Source of the DNA: Candidatus Pelethocola excrementipullorum
GTDB lineage: Bacteria; Bacillota; Clostridia; Lachnospirales; Lachnospiraceae
Direction of reading: 5' to 3'
NCBI GenBank assembly: GCA_018714325.1
Contig: DVNN01000098.1
Location: 1-42,369, forward strand
Length of the DNA: 42,369 nt
Both the position numbers and the translations under genes were made by a program. Within the stretch, counting starts at the first letter, position 1. Each line of letters opens with the position of its first letter. The notes under the pieces are model-generated. The model was not told the origin of the DNA. It searched no databases and worked only from the letters and a program-made list of their open reading frames with translations. This document shows, one piece after another, positions 1-9,517 of the stretch.

Positions 1-243
1 ATGATGATACCAGGGTCAAAAGGTCATGCTTTTCATGCTTGCATGAAAAAGCATGAGTTTGGGACCCGCAAAACATGAGAAAGTAGCCCGAATAGGGCGG
101 ATTTCGAATGTTTTAGGGTGCTGAGTGCCAGTGGCACTCGTTTAGCACCGACCGAAGCGGAGCGTAGATGTGGGAGCACTTTTGTGCGGAACAATCCGTA
201 GTATCATGGGGTCAAAATACCTTTTGACCCCAACATCATCATA
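1..243. repeat. MITE/REP-like multi-hairpin intergenic element with imperfect terminal inverted repeats
   Basis: Bases 1-22 (ATGATGATaccaGGGTCAAAAG) match the reverse complement of 221-242 (ATGATGATgttgGGGTCAAAAG) at 18/22. Internal hairpins: CATGCTTTTCATGC..GCATGAAAAAGCATG, AAAACAT..ATGTTTT enclosing GCCC..GGGC, GGTGCT..AGTGCCA..TGGCACT..AGCACC, GGGGTCAAAA(208-217)/TTTTGACCCC(222-231). No convincing ORF. May extend left of base 1. Confidence 0.6.
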
Positions 244-367
244 TTATTATAGGGGTATTAAAATCTCATAATTAGCACGATTATAGCATTTCTTTTCCAA
301 AAATGAAACAAATTTCTGGTTTTAAGCAGAACTTCTGGTTTCATACATAACTGAAATTCTATTATAA

Positions 368-2113
368 ATGGAGAATATCATGGAAAATCAAAAAATTGAA
401 AACCTGTTAAATCTGGCACTACAAGCCACCCCAGAGGAACGGCGCCGCTCCTTCAACCTTAAAGTCGGTTACGAAGAAGAACGTGATACCTGGGAAGTTA
501 TCGTCCGCTACCAGGGTGATATCACATTTTTGGAGGAAGAAGGGATTTTGGTCACAGAATTACTGGGCAACTATGCCATTCTGGTGGTTCCCACAACGTT
601 GGTGGATATCGTAGCCGCCCTCCCACAGATTACCTATATGGAAAAACCCAAACGGCTGTTTTTCACGGTTTATGAGGGCCGTGCTATCTCCTGTATCAAC
701 CCCCTTCAACAGGGTAATATGGGACTCTTCGGAAAAGGGATCATGGTGGCCTGTATTGATTCAGGCATCGATTATAACCATCCGGACTTTCAAAACGCCG
801 ATGGAACCACTCGAATCCTACGTCTCTGGGATCAGACGATAGCAACCGGACCGCCGCCGGAAGGCTACCATATAGGGACGGAGTATACGGCAGAACAGAT
901 TAACGAAGCCATAGCCGGGGATTCCTCTCTGGTCCCCAGCACAGACCTAAGCGGTCATGGTACGGCAGTCATGGGCATCGCGGCCGGCAACGGCAGAGCC
1001 TCTGCGGGTGTTAACCGCGGAGTTGCATCCGAAAGTACACTTGTTGTTGTAAAACTTGGAACCCCTTCCCCTACGGATTTCCCCCGGACCACCCAGCTGA
1101 TTCAGGGTATCGACTATGTAGTACGTCTTTCGACCTCCCTTCAGATGCCTTTGGCTCTTAACTTAAGTTTTGGAAACAACTATGGTTCTCACAGCGGTGA
1201 CTCCATTCTGGAAACATACATTAACATGGTTTCAGATCTGGGGCAAAGCGTCATCTGCATCGGAAGTGGAAATGAGGGGAACACATCCCTCCATACCAGT
1301 GGCATCTTAATCAATAGCACACCAGAAGTCGTGGAATTCAGTGTGGGGGCCTATGAATCCAACTTAAACTTACAGCTTTGGAAATCCTACGTGGATGAGT
1401 TTGACATCTATCTGCTACATCCCGGTGGTACAACGGTGGGACCAATCAATCCGGTTTCAGGCACCCAAAGGTTTTCACTTCCAGGCATGAAGTTATTGGT
1501 TTATTACGGCATGCCCTCTCCCTATGCCTCCTCCCAGGAGATCTACTTCGATTTTCTACCCACCGGCAACAATAGTTATGTCACAGCCGGAATATGGACC
1601 TTTCGGCTGGTGCCCCGCCGTATCGTGGAGGGCTCCTACAACCTTTGGCTGCCTGGCGGCAATTCAATCGGTCCCAACACCAGATTTTTAACACCGATCT
1701 CAGATACCACCCTGACCATACCCTCCACCTCATTCCGGGCCGTCACAGTTGGGGCTTATAATTCCCATCTGCAATCCTATGCGGACTTTTCCGGCCGTGG
1801 CTATACCGATATCCTCTTGACGGTAAAGCCAGATCTGGTGGCTCCAGGTGTGAGAATTACCGCTCCAAATGCCGGGTTGGGATCCCCCTATGGAGAATTC
1901 ACCGGCACCTCCTTCGCCACACCATTTGTGACTGGAAGCGCCGCACTGATGATGGAGTGGGGAATCCTGATGGGAAATGATATATTCCTATACGGTGAAA
2001 AGGTAAAGGCCTACCTAAAAAGAGGTGCCCGGAAACTGCCGGGCTTCGATGTCTATCCCAATCCCCAGGTTGGATATGGAGCGCTCTGCACAAATGACAG
2101 TATACCCCAATAA
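368..2113 (+). CDS. S8 family (subtilisin-like, Csp-type) serine peptidase, catalytically intact
   Basis: Asp motif CIDSGIDYNHP, His motif DLSGHGTAVMGI, Ser motif GTSFATP; large insert before the Ser motif typical of clostridial Csp-like subtilases. Confidence 0.9.
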   Translation: MENIMENQKIENLLNLALQATPEERRRSFNLKVGYEEERDTWEVIVRYQGDITFLEEEGILVTELLGNYAILVVPTTLVDIVAALPQITYMEKPKRLFFTVYEGRAISCINPLQQGNMGLFGKGIMVACIDSGIDYNHPDFQNADGTTRILRLWDQTIATGPPPEGYHIGTEYTAEQINEAIAGDSSLVPSTDLSGHGTAVMGIAAGNGRASAGVNRGVASESTLVVVKLGTPSPTDFPRTTQLIQGIDYVVRLSTSLQMPLALNLSFGNNYGSHSGDSILETYINMVSDLGQSVICIGSGNEGNTSLHTSGILINSTPEVVEFSVGAYESNLNLQLWKSYVDEFDIYLLHPGGTTVGPINPVSGTQRFSLPGMKLLVYYGMPSPYASSQEIYFDFLPTGNNSYVTAGIWTFRLVPRRIVEGSYNLWLPGGNSIGPNTRFLTPISDTTLTIPSTSFRAVTVGAYNSHLQSYADFSGRGYTDILLTVKPDLVAPGVRITAPNAGLGSPYGEFTGTSFATPFVTGSAALMMEWGILMGNDIFLYGEKVKAYLKRGARKLPGFDVYPNPQVGYGALCTNDSIPQ

Positions 2114-2124
2114 CCATTAAAGTT

Positions 2125-2184
2125 GGCCCTTCCTTCACGAAACATCCGGCATCTACACCGAATGTTCTCCATAAAGGAAGGGCC
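2125..2184. terminator. Bidirectional terminator between convergent genes
   Basis: GGCCCTTCCTT (2125-2135) / AAGGAAGGGCC (2174-2184), perfect 11-bp stem. Confidence 0.6.
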
Positions 2185-2191
2185 ATTCTTA

Positions 2192-4183
2192 TCAGAAATA
2201 CAAAGCCTCTATTTTTTTAAAGCCATCATCCATATTGTAGGCCATCACAGCTTGATCCATCACCAGATAAAATGTATTACCTGCATATACTCCTCTGACC
2301 CTGTCGCCAAACCTGTTTTCTCCTGCATTTACTTGGAGAATCTGTTCAAACCCATGTTCCTGGCTATAGGAATAGATCAGATACAGAAGGGAATCCTTGC
2401 CGCTGTTGTAGGCCGGAAAACCAATCAAATTCCTTTCCTGATCGATTATTACGGATTTATAGTTTTCTACCGCGGGCGTATCAGACAGCTGGGTCATCAC
2501 CGCCTTATCCTCTTCTTTTACATTATTGGGATCGGAAATATCAAACATGGATAATTTGATACCTTCTTGCCAACCGGTGTTTGGATCCGTCTCATAACCA
2601 ATTCCCAGCAGCCGGTTCTCACTCCAAAAATGCAGATAATCGGAAAATCCTGTGACTTTCAGCTCGCCAATTATCTTGGGATCCTCGGCTTCTGAGAAAT
2701 CCACACTGAATAATGGATCCGTATTCCGATAGGTGACGAAATATCCATAATCCCCCAGGAACCTAGCCGCATAAATCTCTTCTCCACGCGCCAATCCGTC
2801 TACATTTCCACAGTGATTCATTTCTTCATTCAACACAGTGATCTGGTTTGACCAGCCATTTTCATAGATGGTGGTCAGTACACGGAGATACCCGTCCTTT
2901 TCATTGATCGCAAATGTGTCCCGGATAGTTCCATCCACACTGGCTCCTCCTGATACGGTAATCTTTCCAGAATCATAGTGGAACTTGGCTATTCTTGTGC
3001 TTTCCCCGTCTTCATAGGTATTCTCGTATAAATAGATATTAGATTCCGATACATATTCAGAGGCGTCTCCCATAATGAGTAGCTTGGAATCCTGTACCAC
3101 TCCTGGGTTCTTCACGTCTATGGACGAAATTAGAAGTCCCTTGTCTCCGCCTTCCTCTGTCACCAAAATATCGTCAGGCTGAAATACCTCACCATTGATG
3201 CTCGGCAGCCAATCACCGACCTTATCCTCCTGAACTGCACGCTTCCGCTTCTCCGGCAAGGACAGTTGGGTGGTGGTAAATAAATAGACATACCCATCCG
3301 ACTTCCTGGAAGTCTTATAAGCACCTTCCTGCGTAACCACACCCTTCAACACCGGTTTCTTAGGATTGCTGATATCATAGGTATACAGGTGGACCGTACT
3401 GTTTTCCTTCATCTGATAGGCGTCCATATCCTCCATAAGCGATAAATCAACCGCTCTATCTCCACAGACAACCTGTAAAAGATCTCCGTCCACATATAAT
3501 TCATATAGCTCAGTTTTTCCGTTTCCGCTCTTCTGGCTTCCCTCGGGTCTCAGCGTATTTACTATTGTCAGCCCGCCGTCTTTAATGTCTATGATCTTGA
3601 TTTCATTACCATCCGCCACATATAGAAAACTGCCATCGGTCTTTACCAAATCCCCTTCATCCACTCCCTCTGTCTGCACATTGGTGGTGGAGTGGGAAGG
3701 GCTGGCAGAGGACGATTCCTTGGATCCGGATCCACTCTCCAGGGAACCAGCATCCTCCATCATCTTCTCATCCCCATCATACTTAACTGAAGTTTGCTGA
3801 CCTCTCTCAATCGCATCATAAACGCTCCCATAATCCGCCACCGACTCATAGGGATTCTTACCATTTGAGGCCACCTCTACCTCTGATTCCAGCTTCCCGG
3901 ATCCGCTTGTATCTGAATCCATGACCGTTTGGGATTCCATCATCGGGCTGCTCTTACTGGTATCTCTCATCCCCATTCTCGCTATGGCCATAACACTTCC
4001 GAAAACCACCAGACAGGCGGACGCCATGGCGACATAGCGGCCTGCCCTTCGGAATCTATTTCTCTGCTCTTCTCTTTTCTTTTCAACTAAAATGGCCTCT
4101 ATCCTTTCGGGCTTTAGGCTTTCAGGAATCTGAATGTCCTCCGCAGAGTCCTCTAACTCCTGCCATATTTTCTTCTCATCCAT
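2192..4183 (-). CDS. Membrane-anchored beta-propeller domain protein with anti-sigma-like N-terminus
   Basis: Cytoplasmic N-terminus, single TM (YVAMASACLVVFGSVMAIA), long extracytoplasmic repeat domain resembling the Beta_propel family; directly downstream of an ECF sigma gene. Confidence 0.75.
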   Translation of the reverse strand: MDEKKIWQELEDSAEDIQIPESLKPERIEAILVEKKREEQRNRFRRAGRYVAMASACLVVFGSVMAIARMGMRDTSKSSPMMESQTVMDSDTSGSGKLESEVEVASNGKNPYESVADYGSVYDAIERGQQTSVKYDGDEKMMEDAGSLESGSGSKESSSASPSHSTTNVQTEGVDEGDLVKTDGSFLYVADGNEIKIIDIKDGGLTIVNTLRPEGSQKSGNGKTELYELYVDGDLLQVVCGDRAVDLSLMEDMDAYQMKENSTVHLYTYDISNPKKPVLKGVVTQEGAYKTSRKSDGYVYLFTTTQLSLPEKRKRAVQEDKVGDWLPSINGEVFQPDDILVTEEGGDKGLLISSIDVKNPGVVQDSKLLIMGDASEYVSESNIYLYENTYEDGESTRIAKFHYDSGKITVSGGASVDGTIRDTFAINEKDGYLRVLTTIYENGWSNQITVLNEEMNHCGNVDGLARGEEIYAARFLGDYGYFVTYRNTDPLFSVDFSEAEDPKIIGELKVTGFSDYLHFWSENRLLGIGYETDPNTGWQEGIKLSMFDISDPNNVKEEDKAVMTQLSDTPAVENYKSVIIDQERNLIGFPAYNSGKDSLLYLIYSYSQEHGFEQILQVNAGENRFGDRVRGVYAGNTFYLVMDQAVMAYNMDDGFKKIEALYF

Positions 4184-4194
4184 ATGATCGCCTC

Positions 4195-4698
4195 CTATTC
4201 TTCCAACATTGCTGCCATCTTCTGCAAAGCTCTGCTTTCCTTGGAACGTACCGTGCCGTCATGCATATGTAAGATCTCACCAATTTCCCGGCTCTTATAG
4301 CCGCAGAACAGATGTAGTGCTATAATCATCCGCTCCTCATCAGAAAGTCTTGCAAATGCAGACCTCACCATGGACTCCTCAACAAAGTCCACCTCCTGCG
4401 CAGCCAATTCTTCCGAGAGCTCCGCTGTTTTATTGACATATTCCTTTAACTTCCGCCTACACTTATTGGAAAGGATCCGAAAGAGCCATGGACGAAAAGA
4501 TTCTTCCTTCTTCAATCCTTTTATGCCTGCAAATGCATCCATCACCGCCTCGCTGACCACATCCTCAGCATCGTGGGGATTTTTAAGTGTATACAATGCA
4601 AATTTATATAATTCTGTATATATGTCCTGGTATAACATGGCAAAAGCAGATGCATCCTGCTTTCTGGCGCGCCTCACCAGTTCCAGATCAACGTTCAT
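4195..4698 (-). CDS. RNA polymerase sigma factor, sigma-70/ECF family
   Basis: Region 2 (YTLKNPHDAEDVVSEAVMDAF..PWLFRILSNKCRRKLKEY) and region 4 (ALHLFCGYKSREIGEILHMHDGTVRSKESRALQKM). Likely start is the Met at 4698 rather than the ORF-track start at 4836. Confidence 0.85.
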   Translation of the reverse strand: MNVDLELVRRARKQDASAFAMLYQDIYTELYKFALYTLKNPHDAEDVVSEAVMDAFAGIKGLKKEESFRPWLFRILSNKCRRKLKEYVNKTAELSEELAAQEVDFVEESMVRSAFARLSDEERMIIALHLFCGYKSREIGEILHMHDGTVRSKESRALQKMAAMLEE

Positions 4699-4880
4699 AG
4701 TCCCCCCCTTTTCAAACGCGTTTTTATCGGGCCTATAGATATAGTGTCGGAAAAGTTCGAAACTGTTGCATACTAATTTCAACCTTATTCCACCAACCTT
4801 ATGTTCCATGATAAGAAGCATCCAGGTTCCAGTCAAGTACGGATTTTTTTTAATTCAGCTTCCATAATCTAAAAAATCTA

Positions 4881-4908
4881 TTGAAAATTATCGAAAAAAT
4901 GTTACTAT
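4881..4908 (+). promoter_or_regulatory. Candidate sigma-A promoter for the iron-type alcohol dehydrogenase gene
   Basis: TTGAAA (4881-4886) - 16 nt - TACTAT (4903-4908), about 55 bp before the ATG. Confidence 0.5.
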
Positions 4909-4963
4909 TGAATAAGGTAGCAAATTAAAGTGCTAAATTAATACATCTAAGGAGCAATTATAT

Positions 4964-6052
4964 ATGGGACATTATCAAGTATTTTTACCCAACTACAGCA
5001 TTGGATCCGGTTGTTACAAGGATATACCCTCTATAACAAAACACTATGGAAAAAAGGCAGTTGTAATCGGCGGCAAAACCGCTATGGAAAAAGCAAAAGA
5101 CGCACTGATTGAAGGCATCGCCGGAACAGATATGCAATATACCGGATTTATCTGGTATGGCGGAGAGGCCAGCTATGAAAATGGAGATCTTTTGAAGGAA
5201 AATCCGGCAGTTCAGGAGGCAGACATGTTATTTGCCGTAGGCGGCGGACGAGCCTGCGACACCGTAAAATATACGGCCGACCAATTGGGAAAACCTCTGT
5301 TTACCTTCCCCACCTTAGGTTCAAACTGTGCATGTTGTACCGCTATTTCCGTCATCTACAATCAAGATCACACCTTCCGGGATTACTACTACCCATCACC
5401 AGCGATCCATACCTTCATCGATATGGATATCGTGGCTGAATCACCTGAGAACTATCTGTGGGCAGGAATCGGAGATGCGCTTTCCAAGGAGATCGAGGCT
5501 GTCTACTCCTCTTCTGAAGCGGAATTATTCCACACACCATCCCTGGGACTACAGGTCAGCAATATCTGTACGGAACCACTTTTAAAATATGGAAAAAAGT
5601 CCTTGGAAGACTGTCGTAAAAACGTAGCTTCCTTTGAATTAGAACAGGTTGTCTTAGATATCTTAATCAGTACCGGCATTGTCTCCAATCTGATGACCGG
5701 TAAGGATTACTACTATAACAGCAGCCTGGCCCATTGCGTATACTACGGCTCAACCATGATACCGAAATGTGAAGAAAATCATCTGCATGGAGAAATTGTT
5801 TCCTTTGGTGTGCTCTGCCTTCTGGCTTATGATAACCAATTGGATCAATTTGATCGAATCGCCCAATTCAACAAGTCCATTGGACTGCCTGTCTGCCTGG
5901 CAGAATTGGATCTGAGTCCGGAGGATGTGCCACTTATGACCGAAAAGGCCTCACAGTCAACCGAATGGAAGAACGCACCTTCAGGCCTTACAAAAGAAAA
6001 GTTTATGAATGCGGTCTTAAATGCCGATCAAAGAGGAAAGGCCGTCAAATAG
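4964..6052 (+). CDS. Iron-containing alcohol dehydrogenase / glycerol dehydrogenase-like protein
   Basis: NAD-binding VVIGGKTAMEKAKDAL and GGGRACDTVKYTAD motifs; ~360 aa; preceded by RBS aaggagc. Confidence 0.8.
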   Translation: MGHYQVFLPNYSIGSGCYKDIPSITKHYGKKAVVIGGKTAMEKAKDALIEGIAGTDMQYTGFIWYGGEASYENGDLLKENPAVQEADMLFAVGGGRACDTVKYTADQLGKPLFTFPTLGSNCACCTAISVIYNQDHTFRDYYYPSPAIHTFIDMDIVAESPENYLWAGIGDALSKEIEAVYSSSEAELFHTPSLGLQVSNICTEPLLKYGKKSLEDCRKNVASFELEQVVLDILISTGIVSNLMTGKDYYYNSSLAHCVYYGSTMIPKCEENHLHGEIVSFGVLCLLAYDNQLDQFDRIAQFNKSIGLPVCLAELDLSPEDVPLMTEKASQSTEWKNAPSGLTKEKFMNAVLNADQRGKAVK

Positions 6053-6066
6053 ATCCTTATTCACAG

Positions 6067-6124
6067 AAAAATCTCCGGAAAACGCTGTGTTCCAATGCCG
6101 AACAAGCCTTTTCCGGAGATTTTT
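6067..6124. terminator. Bidirectional rho-independent terminator
   Basis: AAAAATCTCCGGAAAA (6067-6082) / TTTTCCGGAGATTTTT (6109-6124), 16-bp perfect stem between convergent genes. Confidence 0.85.
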
Positions 6125-6130
6125 CTATCT

Positions 6131-8587
6131 TTATTTATTTTCTCTGTAACTCATGAATATATTTCCCTGCGCCTGAAACTCTCCTGTACTATCATTCATT
6201 CCTTTTGCATAGACTTCCTGAGTCTCCTTATTATATAGCCAGGTGTTATATTTGTCATATCCCACGATCAGCTCACTGGTTCCATCCCCAGTCTTAACCA
6301 CCACAGGATAACCACTGTTAATCTGATACAAGATACTGGACAAACTGCAGCCGGTCAGGTTCATGACCATATAATCATCACCCAGGGCACTTTGTATCGA
6401 GGCCTCGTCCAATGGAGCCTGAAGTAAAGCCTCAGGTATGGTGCTCACATCCAGTTTCTTGGCTTCGGATTGATTTCCTCTTTCCCAGACATATTGCTGC
6501 TTCCGGTTGAGCACAACCCCCATGTTCAAGTCTGCTTCCTGGATTGCATCACCGATTTTAGAGGTAACATCCAGCAGCTTACCTTTTCCATAAACATAGT
6601 ACTGCTCTGTCTCCTGCTTGGGGACTTCGATATTCAGCGTCGGAGTCACCTCCTCTTCGACCAGTTTTGATTCGAGAACAAGCAGATTCTTGGTCTTACC
6701 AGGTTTGGTGAATACGAGGCCAAGCTGAGTCCCTTTTCTTTCGCTGACACTTAATTTGGTCGTAACAGTTTCCTCATTGTCCATCAGGTTATTCATGATA
6801 TGATCATTAGCCACCGGAGTAAAGATATCGCCTTCTCTTGAGGCCCGCTCCAACTCCATAAGTCCTTCCTGAATATTCACCTGAGTTACATAGATTCCAT
6901 CCTGCTGATATTCTTTAATTGTCTCATCATTAAAATTCTTAATGCTCAATTTGTTCATGGCAAAGATCACGTTGCCAGATGCATCGCTTAAAATATCGCT
7001 ATCATTGGCCAATCCATAGACCAAATCCTCATTGATAAATCCCAATGCCTTGATTTTCTGCCCCTCCGGCGCTGATACCTGCAACGTTTCCCCTGTCTCC
7101 AGACTCATTGCGGTAATATGGGTGGACTGGGTCTCATCCATCTCTTCCATCCAGGCCACCGATGCCTGACTCTTGGAAATCACCAGACATCCAGGAGAAA
7201 TACTGTCTTTTACAATCTTATAACTTCCACTTGCCAAGTCTACCTGATAAAGATTCCCCTCAATATACAGATAGAGTTGATCCTGGGTGCTTACATAAGA
7301 CAATACCGACAGGTTCTGCTTTAGAAACTGATAGGAGTTGCTACTCGGAATGAACAGCTCTTCCTGGGTCACATTTCTCTCCGCATTATAATGATAGACA
7401 GCACTTCCAACCAGTCCCTCATGAATATCTGAATTCATATACCCATAAACAACAAAAGATATATCGCCGGCCTCTGATACCCGGACAATCTTGATATCAT
7501 GCTCGGTATGTTCCGCCCGTTCATCAACTTCTTCCGTATTGCGGAAACCAAATATCTTAGTGCTCTTATTGGCACTTCTATTATAAGACCATAGATCTCC
7601 ATCCACCACAAATGCTACAATATCTGCACTCTGATTGCTTAAATACTGGACGTCTCTACCAACAACCCCAAGGCTGATTCCTGTGCTGGTTAATACCGGA
7701 AGTTCCGCATCAAAAATCTGTGTGGCACTTCTTTCAAAATCTAAAAGTCTAACACGAGGCTGCTCGTAGCGCAAACGATAAAACTCCTTGACGCTGTAAT
7801 ATTCCACATTGCCATCCGTATCCTTGGCACTGATAATATATTCCTGAGTAATACTCGTGGTAGTCTCATTAACTTCCCTAACAATGGGCACCGCTTTCTT
7901 TACGATTGTGGGCGCCAGACTTCCCCAGGTCAGCTGATCAAAACTGGAATGGATCGTTACCTTGTTAAAACTACTATTGGACGCCGTATCATCCGGTTCA
8001 ATATAGGCTGTTAAATCACTGGCAGACTCCTTATTGATGCATTTTTCATAAAAATTCTGCACGAATTCCAGATAAGAATCCACATTGATCCCCGACCGTT
8101 GTACGATTCTGGTATAGTAATTGATAGGCTCGTCCTCTCCCGCCACATCCACCACAAAACGTAATAGATATTCCTGATTCATCAAAATCGGAGTTCCCAG
8201 CTGAAAAGTGGCTTCCTTTAAACTATCCTTGTCTTCCAAACTTTTAATTTTTCCATTTTCCACCAACTCAGCCCCATCTGCAGTGGTCACTTCATAAGTA
8301 ACGCTGTTGATCTTCTTCCCATGAGGATCGATCTGCAAAGTTAACTCCCTGTCTGTAGTCAGAGGAGTCAGGCTGTTTCGCATGGTAGTACCGTCCATCT
8401 CCTGATGGTATGCAAACATTCTGTTAACCGACGTGTCCCCCAGCCTAATATAGGCCACTGGCAATGTCGGTGTTTCAAAATCCCTTGTATTCTCTACTTT
8501 ATCTCTATTAAAAAAATATGAAAATCCTGCCATAGATACGACAAAAATGGCCAGAAGTACGAAAAATCTTATGACACCCTTCTTCAT
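6131..8587 (-). CDS. Large hypothetical membrane-anchored extracytoplasmic protein
   Basis: 818-aa intact ORF with N-terminal TM (FFVLLAIFVVSMAGFSYFF); propeller-like segments; no family confidently recognised. Confidence 0.8.
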   Translation of the reverse strand: MKKGVIRFFVLLAIFVVSMAGFSYFFNRDKVENTRDFETPTLPVAYIRLGDTSVNRMFAYHQEMDGTTMRNSLTPLTTDRELTLQIDPHGKKINSVTYEVTTADGAELVENGKIKSLEDKDSLKEATFQLGTPILMNQEYLLRFVVDVAGEDEPINYYTRIVQRSGINVDSYLEFVQNFYEKCINKESASDLTAYIEPDDTASNSSFNKVTIHSSFDQLTWGSLAPTIVKKAVPIVREVNETTTSITQEYIISAKDTDGNVEYYSVKEFYRLRYEQPRVRLLDFERSATQIFDAELPVLTSTGISLGVVGRDVQYLSNQSADIVAFVVDGDLWSYNRSANKSTKIFGFRNTEEVDERAEHTEHDIKIVRVSEAGDISFVVYGYMNSDIHEGLVGSAVYHYNAERNVTQEELFIPSSNSYQFLKQNLSVLSYVSTQDQLYLYIEGNLYQVDLASGSYKIVKDSISPGCLVISKSQASVAWMEEMDETQSTHITAMSLETGETLQVSAPEGQKIKALGFINEDLVYGLANDSDILSDASGNVIFAMNKLSIKNFNDETIKEYQQDGIYVTQVNIQEGLMELERASREGDIFTPVANDHIMNNLMDNEETVTTKLSVSERKGTQLGLVFTKPGKTKNLLVLESKLVEEEVTPTLNIEVPKQETEQYYVYGKGKLLDVTSKIGDAIQEADLNMGVVLNRKQQYVWERGNQSEAKKLDVSTIPEALLQAPLDEASIQSALGDDYMVMNLTGCSLSSILYQINSGYPVVVKTGDGTSELIVGYDKYNTWLYNKETQEVYAKGMNDSTGEFQAQGNIFMSYRENK

Positions 8588-8926
8588 CGAACGTCTCCCC
8601 TGAACTTTATCAATAACCCTGTTAAATTAATTTTCCCCTATTTTATGTCAACTTACTTGTTAACATGCTCCCATAATGTCTATTGTAATCGCTTTCCCTT
8701 CTGAGGGCAACAGGAAAATGAAGAAATTTATATTTTTAAAGTATTTGTAAAATTTAATCTACATTTGACACAATTTTATAAGGGCAGATGGATTCTTATT
8801 CCTAAACTGCATAACACAGATCTCTCCTTGTCAGACAAAGTCAGGACAAGACCTGTGTTATCACAGCCAACAATTTGCCCGAACAGATGTATCAAATTCC
8901 ATCTCATCAACCGATCATTCAGATTA

Positions 8927-9343
8927 TTAGTAGAAAAAATTACGGCGGCGGCGATGTCTACACCTTCGACAAAACATTTCATTGAACAGCAGGACTCCTA
9001 CCAAATCCCTCATCTCACCTCGCCGCTCCCTGTGCATGGCCTGCATCTCTTCCGGCCCTTTCTCCATCTGTTCCTGATACCTGTCTTCGATCCTGCGGCA
9101 AATATTCTCCATCATCAACTTATCCGGATACTCATCAAACATCATACTTCCATCATATTCCATGCGGTCACATTCCTGCTCCACTAATTCTTGTATCACA
9201 GCCGCCTTTCTGGAATAATAAGTTTTCATCATCTGCATATCCCTTTCCTGCTCCCGCTCCTGATTCATATCAGACCACAATGGGTACGCAGCATAAAAGG
9301 GCAAAGGTCTCTCTATATACATGCACTTTGCTCCATCTTTCAT
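8927..9343 (-). CDS. Small hypothetical protein with basic Cys/Arg/His-rich C-terminus
   Basis: Coherent acidic/helical body (QELVEQECDRMEYDGSMMFDEYPDKLMMENICRRIEDRYQEQ) ending CRRCRHRRRRNFFY. The start may be the internal Met at 9322, which has a nearby GGAG. Confidence 0.6.
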   Translation of the reverse strand: MKDGAKCMYIERPLPFYAAYPLWSDMNQEREQERDMQMMKTYYSRKAAVIQELVEQECDRMEYDGSMMFDEYPDKLMMENICRRIEDRYQEQMEKGPEEMQAMHRERRGEMRDLVGVLLFNEMFCRRCRHRRRRNFFY

Positions 9344-9517
9344 ATTTCTTTATACTATATGCACCTGCCAGCCCATCCGTTCCCTGTCTTTGCCAGTCAC
9401 AGGCCCTGTCAAACTAATATGTTACTAGTATTTTATCCTCCCTCTTGCCAAATCACGAGAAACGTAATAGAATCATTGATATATCCACATGTTAGTTTAC
9501 ATAAAGGAGACGTATTA

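Noticed and set aside
8765-9187. 140-aa + strand ORF opposite the small Arg-rich protein
   Set aside because: Antisense to a better-supported CDS (8927-9343) and low-quality sequence.
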